Assembly (NCBI GenBank): GCA_937915835.1
Contig: CALGHA010000163.1
Location: 1 to 11,966 of the forward strand
Length of the DNA stretch: 11,966 nt
Origin: an uncultured Fretibacterium sp.
GTDB taxonomy: Bacteria > Synergistota > Synergistia > Synergistales > Aminobacteriaceae
Direction: 5' to 3'
The notes beneath the pieces were generated by a model. It made no database searches. It had not been told where the DNA came from and was given only the letters and a program-made list of their open reading frames with translations. The first letter of the stretch is position 1, and each line of letters opens with the position of its first letter. A program made the position numbers and the translations under genes. Shown here in pieces: positions 7,901-11,966 of the stretch.

Positions 7901-8106
7901 TCAAGCGGCTTACTGATTAACTGTTCGATTTCGTTCGGGCCTGCTCCTTGATAGACAGTTCGGACAAGCACAAACGGAAGCTCAACATCAGGATAAAGAG
8001 TTACGCCGAGAGTGAAATAGCTTGAGATCCCTAATAATATCCATATAACAACAGAACACCCAGTAAAAACTGGGTGCGTGATACAAAACTTTATAAATCC
8101 TCGCAT
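4978..8106 (-). CDS. RND-superfamily efflux pump, inner-membrane permease (AcrB/HAE-like)
   Basis: A 1042-residue protein with the full RND plan: TM1 (about 11-33), a large periplasmic loop (34-332), TM2-6 (335-482), TM7 (530-550), a second periplasmic loop (555-852) and TM8-12 (855-1004). Typical signatures include GAGPNEIEQLISKPLEDAL (54-72), AGQFLKPYAVTIV (454-466) and GMVVNNAIVVVDYAE (917-931). It should export drugs, bile-type amphiphiles or other small molecules with the adaptor encoded 6 bases upstream. The SD GAGGG lies within the adaptor's last codons. The striking anomaly is TM4: families of this type show G-x-L-V-D-N-A/S-I-V-V-L-E-N, whereas here it reads GTLVMNAILIIQN (395-407), with Met399 in place of the proton-relay aspartate and Gln406 in place of Glu. 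The C-terminus is a very acidic tail (1021-1042). No outer-membrane TolC-type gene is present nearby. Specificity cannot be predicted. Confidence 0.93.
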   Translation of the reverse strand: MRGFIKFCITHPVFTGCSVVIWILLGISSYFTLGVTLYPDVELPFVLVRTVYQGAGPNEIEQLISKPLEDALADLENLKSITTYSIEGISMVAVEMEAGTNPDLALVDVNNKVKAKVPDLPDDADEPVSSKFDISAQPFLIVSFTSEMPEKTAKKMIEDRIQPVVARVEGVGRVDVTGGRDREIHINLDPAALSDYGISYMQVCNVVAANNQTTPSGYITQKQDEVSLRLMGEFNEVEQLEDILIPTPNGQPVRLSMLGEVVDGEEDQRSMARADGHPVVQLRISPRSNADVVEAGRQIKRLMTRTMRDFPEFNYEYTYDDTGFVESAVKNIIRDTAIGIALTALVIYLFLGRFSATFIVAFSMPVAFAATFVPLQVHGYTLNLMSTLGLALSMGTLVMNAILIIQNIYRFRDMGYEPFEAAEEGTVEISMSVLAGVLTNLGVFLPVALMSTIAGQFLKPYAVTIVYATAFSLWVTMAVTPCLAARIKKQKGDSAELPLIGKILTGWWNWIFDGFRDLFFIILHVAMRFPLLTVIFTILATYGSLKLGSFIGTQFTPSMDDGTVRITLTLDNNSSIYRTADLVYHVEDYINSLPERKYIKNVVSTIASSMRSNSISEAQVALYMTDDPERPSTENLADKIRPYLSSLPGVDISIAATRSGFGNPIEIQIKGPDLNVLYNLAEDIRARGRVIPGIRDLKIEMEMGKPELQIHPLRWRLAPLGLNISDLASIVRGYLIGRDAGKFRQGGYEYDIKARIAREKASDIFNAHELPIMTGYGLVPLDEMANVSWSDGPTEIRRVERERAVVVTGRVRYITSGEGNARMREVVDQMTLPEGVSINFGGEQEDMAENFIELIRTLVIAIVVTYLVVAAILESWMYSVIILATVPMASIGVVPAMLISEVNISIFALIGMIMLVGMVVNNAIVVVDYAEVLRLQGKHPYEAVEEACHVRFKSLLMAVVTSVVSLLPLLSTGRGSEMKRPIAVVAIGGLIAGGMLAMLSIPAAYKVLWRVRIFWARIRGRDIEDMNDDDDNEEYEDDDDDE

Positions 8107-8112
8107 GAAAAT

Positions 8113-9231
8113 TTATCCCTCGTTTGAATTACCCTGATTATTTCCGTTATTTCTTCCTGCAATTCCCATGTTCCTGACAATTCCGGCTCCATCGTAAAGT
8201 ACACGATTTCCACTGGTGATTAATGCGTCTCCCGGCTTAAGTCCTGAAGTTACGATAACTCTTCCCTCGCGTCCTTCTCCTGTCGTAATCGTCGTGAGCT
8301 TGGCTTTATTCCCGTCAGCAACGTAGACTGATTGAGTGCTTCCGCGATAAGTTACGACATTTGAGGGAATTACTATGACGTTTGACTGCGTGCTAACTCT
8401 GAAGCGGCCTTCAACGTAAGTTCCCGGCAAAATTCTAGTGTTGTCAGGAAGTCCGACGATAACGGGATAAAGTCCTGAACCTGATTGAGCTTCGGGGCTT
8501 ATGCGCTTAACTCTTCCGGTGTATTTTTCGCCGTCAACATAAATTTCTACAGGAGTTCCGGAATTAATTTTCATTACGTCCTTTTTCGACACCATTAATT
8601 CGACTTCCATAGTTGTCGGGTCAACAATTGATAATAATACTGCTCCGGCTTCAGCAATTTCTCCGGGCTCAACGTTACGTGCTGCGACTATACCGTTAAT
8701 GCTGGCTTTGAGTGTCGTTCGCTGTAATGATGATTGTGTTGACTTCAAAGCTGCTTCGGCCGTCTTAACTCTGGAATATGCCGCGTCAACTTCTGATTTG
8801 GAAATTCCGCCCTTCGCGTTCAACTGTTTCAGCCTGTTATAGTTCAATAATGCTTCGTCATACGCCGTTTTTCCCGATTGAACTTGAGCACCTCTTGCCG
8901 CAACTTGAAGAGTTATAACAGTCTGACCCGCTTTTACCGGGCTTCCAACGTCAACGTTTACGCTTTTAACAATTTCGCGCTCGTAAGTTGTGATGTTCTG
9001 AGTGTGAGCACTTTTTGCTTGACCGTAATAACTCCGCCAAGTTTCCCAGTTCGTTGACGTAACTGTCTGAGTTTCGACGGGATAAACTGTTTCTGTCTGA
9101 GTTTCGAGGGAACGTAAATTTTGTTCTGCTTGAGCGAGTTTCATTCTGACCTGAGTACTCACTAGGAAGCCTACACCGACTAATAATAATATCCATAATA
9201 ATATTCTTATACGTGTAAAAAATTTCAGCAT
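8113..9231 (-). CDS. RND efflux periplasmic adaptor (HlyD/MFP family)
   Basis: Adaptor subunit that links an RND pump to an outer-membrane channel. I take ATG 9231 (372 residues) rather than the longer in-frame ATG at 9315. The shorter start gives a clean N-terminal membrane anchor (residues 9-27, LLWILLLVGVGFL), has GGAGG at 9247-9243, and lies downstream of the promoter at 9289-9297, which the longer form would contain. There is no lipobox, so it is anchored by the helix. Domains: first half of the lipoyl-like domain (about 93-108, VDVGSPVKAGQTV), a short helical hairpin (122-174), second lipoyl half (174-203, NGIVAARNVEPGEIAEAG), beta-barrel (208-250), membrane-proximal domain (290-355), and an Asn/Gly-rich tail. 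The gene is first in the operon and 6 bases before the pump. The short hairpin suggests a compact adaptor. Confidence 0.9.
   Translation of the reverse strand: MLKFFTRIRILLWILLLVGVGFLVSTQVRMKLAQAEQNLRSLETQTETVYPVETQTVTSTNWETWRSYYGQAKSAHTQNITTYEREIVKSVNVDVGSPVKAGQTVITLQVAARGAQVQSGKTAYDEALLNYNRLKQLNAKGGISKSEVDAAYSRVKTAEAALKSTQSSLQRTTLKASINGIVAARNVEPGEIAEAGAVLLSIVDPTTMEVELMVSKKDVMKINSGTPVEIYVDGEKYTGRVKRISPEAQSGSGLYPVIVGLPDNTRILPGTYVEGRFRVSTQSNVIVIPSNVVTYRGSTQSVYVADGNKAKLTTITTGEGREGRVIVTSGLKPGDALITSGNRVLYDGAGIVRNMGIAGRNNGNNQGNSNEG
9063..9107. repeat. 15-bp exact direct repeat inside the adaptor gene
   Basis: The 15-mer ctgtctgagtttcga occurs at 9063-9077 and again at 9093-9107, exactly 30 bases apart. 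On the minus strand it encodes the two ETQT segments of the adaptor (LETQTE and VETQTV). It is probably a small in-frame coding duplication just after the membrane anchor. Confidence 0.6.
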
Positions 9232-9240
9232 TAAGTTAAC

Positions 9241-9248
9241 CGCCTCCG
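9241..9248 (-). promoter_or_regulatory. Ribosome binding site that fixes the adaptor start
   Basis: CGGAGGCG on the minus strand, with its GGAGG core at 9247-9243, lies 11 bases before ATG 9231. It supports the shorter adaptor start. No comparable SD sits in front of the longer ATG at 9315. Confidence 0.6.
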
Positions 9249-9262
9249 ATATATTATTTTCT

Positions 9263-9288
9263 TTTGTGAAAGTGCTTTGTGAAATCGC
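9263..9288. repeat. Tandem 13-bp direct repeat, candidate operator
   Basis: Two adjacent copies, tttgtgaaagtgc (9263-9275) and tttgtgaaatcgc (9276-9288), match at 11 of 13 positions. On the transcribed strand they read GCnnTTTCACAAA twice and start directly after the -10 hexamer, covering the expected transcription start. A repressor of the RND operon would be well placed here. No regulator gene lies beside it. Confidence 0.5.
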
Positions 9289-9297
9289 ATTATAGCA
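9289..9297 (-). promoter_or_regulatory. Extended -10 promoter of the RND operon
   Basis: TGCTATAAT on the minus strand is a perfect extended -10. I find no good -35 at 16-18 bases. The predicted start is near 9282, giving a leader of about 50 bases before ATG 9231. Confidence 0.55.
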
Positions 9298-9348
9298 TAG
9301 AGAGTTTAATAACATACTGATTTGAAAAATTTATGAACTGTTAATTTT

Positions 9349-10386
9349 TTATCTAATAATATCTCCTCGTGAACTCACAATCTCATAGCCGATTTTTCCC
9401 ATTCGATTATTCAAGCAGTCTTTACATTGTGCGCTTTCTTCTCCGGTGCAAATTTTATTATCGTAAAGCTCGTATTTCTTCCGAACTTTCACGGGCGACA
9501 AGTTCGGCATCACGACGTTAGCTCCGGCTAAAATTCCCATCTCGCGGCCAATCGGATTAATCGTTCCGAGCGCTGTTGTTGCTGGCAGTAAAACAGGAGG
9601 ATATATCAATCGTATTATCGACAACAAATAACAAGTAAGCTCAAGAGTTCCGGCCGGATAATCTCGAAACGGAGTATCTTTATGCGGGATAAACGGGCCA
9701 ATTCCGCACATTTCAGGCTTGAAAGTCTCGATGAATTTTAAGTCCTCAGCAAGATTTTTCGCCGTCTGAAACGGAGAACCAACCATAAAGCCACATCCAA
9801 CATGATAGCCAAGTTCCCGGAGTTCCTGCAAACATTTCATACGGTTATTAAATGACATTGCCGACGGATGAAGTTTCTCATAATGGGATTTGTCCGCCGT
9901 CTCATGTCTGAGTAAATATCTGTCAGCCCCGCAAGCTCTCAAGAACGCATAACTTTCTCGTGAACGTTCGCCGAGTGAAAGAGTTATAGCACAGTCAAAA
10001 TGCCGCGCCTTAATCTCCCGAATAATCCCCCCTAAAATCTCATCGGTGAAAAAATTATCCTCGCCGCCTTGAAGCACAAAAGTCCGAAAGCCAAGTTCAT
10101 AGCCCTCATCAGAACACGCAATAATCTCTTCAGGAGTCAACCTGTAACGTTCACATTTAGAATTACTCCGTCGAATGCCGCAATATAGGCAGTCATTTTT
10201 GCAGATGTTGCTAATTTCGATTAAGCCCCGAACGTAAATATCTGAGCCGTAAATTTCCCGTCTAGTCTTCACCGCCAATTGACGAAGAAGTTTCGAGCTT
10301 TCCTCATTACGCCCGGAGATTAATGCTTCATATTCTTCAAGAGTTAAAGAGTTTGTCGTCGCGAGCTTATGAACTAATTCAATCAT
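9349..10386 (-). CDS. hydE: [FeFe]-hydrogenase H-cluster radical SAM maturase HydE
   Basis: A 345-residue radical SAM protein of the BATS-domain group that includes HydE, BioB and PylB. HydE acts with HydG and HydF in building the diiron subcluster of [FeFe]-hydrogenase. The radical SAM cluster ligands are in NICKNDCLYCGIRR, CX3CX2C, at Cys62, 66 and 69 counted from ATG. Other family segments are RTFVLQGGED, HETADKSHYEKLHP, CGFMVGSPFQT and GIGPFIPHKDTPF. The C-terminal CX7CX2C (Cys313, 321, 324) matches the accessory cluster site described for Thermotoga maritima HydE, which many homologues lack. ATG 10386 is chosen; a TTG at 10389 would add one residue. Neither has a clear SD, and the TM1266-like gene ends 22 bases upstream, so coupling is likely. 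hydF, hydG and the hydrogenase are not in the window. BioB or PylB is unlikely given the HETAD and GIGPFIPH segments. Confidence 0.93.
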   Translation of the reverse strand: MIELVHKLATTNSLTLEEYEALISGRNEESSKLLRQLAVKTRREIYGSDIYVRGLIEISNICKNDCLYCGIRRSNSKCERYRLTPEEIIACSDEGYELGFRTFVLQGGEDNFFTDEILGGIIREIKARHFDCAITLSLGERSRESYAFLRACGADRYLLRHETADKSHYEKLHPSAMSFNNRMKCLQELRELGYHVGCGFMVGSPFQTAKNLAEDLKFIETFKPEMCGIGPFIPHKDTPFRDYPAGTLELTCYLLSIIRLIYPPVLLPATTALGTINPIGREMGILAGANVVMPNLSPVKVRKKYELYDNKICTGEESAQCKDCLNNRMGKIGYEIVSSRGDIIR

Positions 10387-10408
10387 CAACGATAAAATAT
10401 AACACGTT

Positions 10409-10651
10409 CTATTTTGAGAATGCGATCGTTACACTCACACCGTCAAGATTGCCAATTCTCCCGGACAATGCCGAGACTATATCCTGTGGTGCGTCAAGAG
10501 CTATGCTGATAATGTTTATATGCTTAGGCTTGTAAGGTAATCCCATTCTGCCGATTATGTAATCCCTGAACTCGTGCAATGTGGCGTTAAGCGTCTCGAT
10601 TGAATTTGTGTTCTCGACAATTATACTCATTACTGCAACTCGTGTTTGCAT
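10409..10651 (-). CDS. TM1266-family small protein, putative iron-only hydrogenase system regulator
   Basis: An 80-residue protein matching the small ACT/NikR-C-like ferredoxin-fold family named after T. maritima TM1266, which is repeatedly found beside hydE, hydF and hydG. Visible pattern: RVAVMSIIVEN (beta 1), a long helix with LHEFRDYIIGRMGLPY, then INIISIALDAPQDIVSALSGRIGNLDGVSVTIAFSK (beta, helix, beta). It has no DNA-binding helix of its own, so the regulatory role in the family name is unproven. The perfect SD AGGAGGTG (10667-10660) lies 8 bases before ATG 10651. It is followed by hydE, which supports the hydrogenase assignment of both genes. Confidence 0.85.
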   Translation of the reverse strand: MQTRVAVMSIIVENTNSIETLNATLHEFRDYIIGRMGLPYKPKHINIISIALDAPQDIVSALSGRIGNLDGVSVTIAFSK

Positions 10652-10698
10652 ATTTAAAGCACCTCCTGAAATTTATATTTCGCATTCTATGACACGAA

Positions 10699-10704
10699 AT
10701 TATA
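10699..10704 (-). promoter_or_regulatory. Candidate -10 for the TM1266-hydE operon
   Basis: TATAAT on the minus strand, about 50 bases before ATG 10651. No convincing -35 lies at 16-18 bases, where the sequence is CAGTAA-like. The 12-bp palindrome at 10707-10718 sits in the spacer, where a bound protein would block or activate this promoter. Confidence 0.35.
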
Positions 10705-10706
10705 AA

Positions 10707-10718
10707 TGTAAAGTTACA
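10707..10718. repeat. 12-bp inverted repeat between divergent genes, candidate operator
   Basis: TGTAA-AG-TTACA has perfect 5-bp arms around a 2-bp centre. It lies between the -10 candidates of the divergent TM1266-hydE and YjfB-like genes, so one regulator could act on both. The arms are short and the region is AT-rich, so chance is possible. I do not recognise the site as that of a named regulator. Confidence 0.35.
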
Positions 10719-10725
10719 CACTTAC

Positions 10726-10734
10726 TGCTAAAAT
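10726..10734 (+). promoter_or_regulatory. Candidate extended -10 for the YjfB-like gene
   Basis: TGCTAAAAT resembles an extended -10 and lies about 34 bases before ATG 10768. An overlapping TATAAA occurs at 10734-10739. No flagellar sigma28 pattern (TAAA with GCCGATAA) was seen. Confidence 0.3.
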
Positions 10735-10767
10735 ATAAATAAATCACGAAAGGAGGCACATTTAATT

Positions 10768-11031
10768 ATGATTAACCTTAAGAGTTTTGATACGCTCGGA
10801 CAAAACGGGCTCACTATGATGCAGAACTCACTCAACACAGCAAACGCTGCCAGTACAAAAGTTATGGAGAGCGGCGCGGACCCTATGAGCATAGCTGAAG
10901 CCTCAATGGACCTGAGTCAAGCAAAAGTTCAGATGGCTGTCGGGGCTTTCTTAGTCAACGCACAAAATGAACTCATGGAGACCTCGTTACAAATCTTCGG
11001 AATTGGCACGAAACATTCGGGATTATATTAG
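10768..11031 (+). CDS. YjfB-type putative motility protein
   Basis: An 87-residue soluble protein with a strong SD (AAAGGAGG, 10749-10756) 11 bases before the ATG. Its core, IAEASMDLSQAKVQMAVGAFLVNAQNELMETSLQI (residues 42-76), matches the pattern of the YjfB_motility family: Met-x-x-Ser-Gln-x-x-Val-Gln-x-x-Val-Gly followed by an amphipathic helix. The family's biochemical role is not established. Residues 1-40 form an additional helical region rich in Asn, Ser, Thr and Met; Bacillus-type members lack such a long N-terminal part. There is no signal peptide or membrane segment. It is a single-gene unit: a divergent gene lies upstream and an intrinsic terminator begins about 10 bases after the stop. 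A flagellar link is inferred from the family name only; no flagellar genes are in this window. Confidence 0.75.
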   Translation: MINLKSFDTLGQNGLTMMQNSLNTANAASTKVMESGADPMSIAEASMDLSQAKVQMAVGAFLVNAQNELMETSLQIFGIGTKHSGLY

Positions 11032-11042
11032 CATGAACATTA

Positions 11043-11080
11043 ATGGCCTGCCTGTAAAGTTTGGGGCGGGCTATATTTTT
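11043..11080 (+). terminator. Intrinsic terminator after the YjfB-like gene
   Basis: The arms ATGGCCTGCC (11043-11052) and GGCGGGCTAT (11065-11074) form a 10-bp stem with two G-U pairs and a 12-base loop. Five T residues (11076-11080) follow one base later. It separates the YjfB-like gene from the downstream amidohydrolase homologue. Confidence 0.8.
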
Positions 11081-11084
11081 ACAC

Positions 11085-11092
11085 AAAGGGGG
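11085..11092 (+). promoter_or_regulatory. Ribosome binding site that fixes a TTG start
   Basis: AAAGGGGG lies 10 bases before TTG 11103. No ATG or GTG in this frame precedes the conserved first strand LINGRIHTP, and the frame closes upstream at 11055, so this SD selects the TTG. The only other upstream candidate, TTG 11061, is inside the terminator hairpin. Confidence 0.65.
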
Positions 11093-11102
11093 CTTTGTCC
11101 AG

Positions 11103-11966
11103 TTGGATCAGACCCAATACGAAAAACTTTCACTCATTAACGGCAGAATACACACTCCATCAGGAACAGCCGCAAATATTACGTTTGAACACGGCCGGAT
11201 TGTCTCGATTGATGACGAAATGAGCAGCCTTGACGGGAAAATTATTGACCTTCACGGCAGGACTGTTTTACCTGGCTTTTGCAATACTTCGACAAATTTT
11301 TTATCATGGGCGGAAAATCAGGAACGCTTGAACTTAAGCAGTGTCCATTCGGTCAAAGAATTTACGGAAGCACTCACAACTTATTCACACGCCACGCCTA
11401 AGCCTTTACGTGGATGGTATATTGCCTGCAATCTTCCCGACGACGTAATAATCTCGCGCGATGACATCGATAACGTAATTCCTGAGCTTCCCTGCGCAAT
11501 CACTGACGCTAAAAATAATCACGTTGTTCTCAACTCTCAGGCTATGAACGAATTTAATATGCCTCAAGACAATGTAGAGCTTGACGAGTTCGCAGGACAT
11601 TTACCGGCTTTGAGCGAAGAGGACATAATTTATCTGGTTAAGACTTATTCACCGAAGATTAACGCGCTGGGAATTACAGAAATTTGGTCAGACTTTTACG
11701 ACGACGCTAAAAGATTTTGGGATATATTCTTCAGCGATGCTTATAATCTTTTATCGTTCAGGTTACGCTGCAATTTCGGGTTCGGCGATGTGAACACGCT
11801 CAACGAGTTTTTATCGACGGGATTACGAACTGGCGACGGGAAACCATTTTGCAGGTTCGGAGGAATTATTGTAGAGGGAAATCTTGATCAGCAAGAGCAG
11901 AAGAACATGATTAACTCGGCTCATCTCTCAGGCTGTCAGATTATCAGCGACAACAATAAATATTGC
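11103..11966 (+). CDS. YtcJ-like amidohydrolase-superfamily homologue lacking the HxH metal site (3' end off the window)
   Basis: 288 codons are open to the right edge, starting at TTG 11103. The N-terminus follows the urease-like amidohydrolase pattern: LINGRIHTPSG, HGRIVSID and DLHGRTVLPGF (residues 48-59). Later segments match YtcJ-type (Amidohydro_3) enzymes: GWYIACNLPDD, RDDIDNVIPELPCAITDAKNNHVVLNSQAM, SEEDIIYLVKTY and GITEIWSDF. The enzymes of this family continue PGF with I-D-x-H-x-H, the first pair of zinc ligands. Here the sequence is CNTSTNF, with Ser63 and Asn65 where the histidines should be. The later segment normally ending in H-A-I-G-D reads SGCQIISDNNKY, again without histidine. 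The frame is intact, so this looks like a maintained, metal-independent or catalytically changed homologue rather than a decaying gene. The missing C-terminal part (about half) could hold further ligands. No substrate can be proposed. Confidence 0.8.
   Translation, partial: MDQTQYEKLSLINGRIHTPSGTAANITFEHGRIVSIDDEMSSLDGKIIDLHGRTVLPGFCNTSTNFLSWAENQERLNLSSVHSVKEFTEALTTYSHATPKPLRGWYIACNLPDDVIISRDDIDNVIPELPCAITDAKNNHVVLNSQAMNEFNMPQDNVELDEFAGHLPALSEEDIIYLVKTYSPKINALGITEIWSDFYDDAKRFWDIFFSDAYNLLSFRLRCNFGFGDVNTLNEFLSTGLRTGDGKPFCRFGGIIVEGNLDQQEQKNMINSAHLSGCQIISDNNKYC

Noticed and set aside
9063..9107. Direct repeat as part of a mobile or CRISPR-like array
   Set aside because: Only two copies, both in frame and coding for the adaptor; best explained as a small coding duplication.
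8966..9196. Minus-strand open frame of 76 codons within the adaptor gene
   Set aside because: Out-of-frame shadow of the HlyD-like coding sequence.
9232..9315. Longer adaptor start at ATG 9315
   Set aside because: The extra 28 residues are not signal-like, have no SD, and would begin upstream of the extended -10 promoter at 9289-9297.
9325..9349. AT-only hairpin (aaaaatt / aattttt) as a terminator after hydE
   Set aside because: The stem is 7 A-T pairs without any G-C and overlaps the stop codon; too weak to call.
11406..11600. Minus-strand open frame of 64 codons
   Set aside because: Antisense to the amidohydrolase homologue, no SD or recognised motif.

Overview
The window reads as one stretch of a low-to-moderate GC anaerobe with a diderm envelope. 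The support is a tripartite-type RND efflux pair (periplasmic adaptor plus inner-membrane pump), single-span membrane-anchored trypsin-like proteases, a YjfB-type motility protein and an [FeFe]-hydrogenase maturase (HydE) behind its TM1266-type regulator. Together these suggest a gut-type Synergistota (Synergistaceae-like) bacterium. A Negativicutes or other diderm Firmicute remains possible. The lineage call is inference from gene content only. Coding density is very high: no gene-free gap exceeds about 120 bases, and no rRNA, tRNA, CRISPR array or insertion sequence was seen.

Layout: (1) 1-2904, minus strand: two tandem paralogous serine proteases with cytosolic J-like N-termini, the second running off the left edge. 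They are transcribed from a promoter in a short divergent intergenic region. (2) 2999-4210, plus strand: a GT4-family glycosyltransferase whose 3' end overlaps the convergent citG-like gene by 95 bases. (3) 9231-4116, minus strand: a probable three-gene operon of adaptor (MFP), RND pump and CitG-like triphosphoribosyl-dephospho-CoA synthase, with very tight or overlapping junctions and an extended -10 promoter carrying a tandem 13-bp repeat. (4) 10651-9349, minus strand: TM1266-family small protein followed by hydE. (5) 10768-11031, plus strand: a YjfB-like putative motility protein, divergent from group 4 and closed by a clear intrinsic terminator. (6) 11103 to the right edge, plus strand: a TTG-initiated YtcJ-like amidohydrolase homologue, incomplete.

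The unusual points lie in the proteins themselves. The RND pump has lost the conserved TM4 aspartate of the proton relay (Met399-Asn400) and carries an Asp/Glu-only C-terminal tail. The amidohydrolase homologue lacks the HxH metal ligands. The two proteases share an architecture of degenerate J domain, TM helix and protease but have unrelated C-terminal domains. The CitG-like gene sits in an efflux operon, with no citrate lyase or malonate decarboxylase genes in view. I see no single, clearly novel multi-gene defence or mobile system here. The best candidates for something undescribed are the J-like/protease pair and the protonation-site-altered RND operon.
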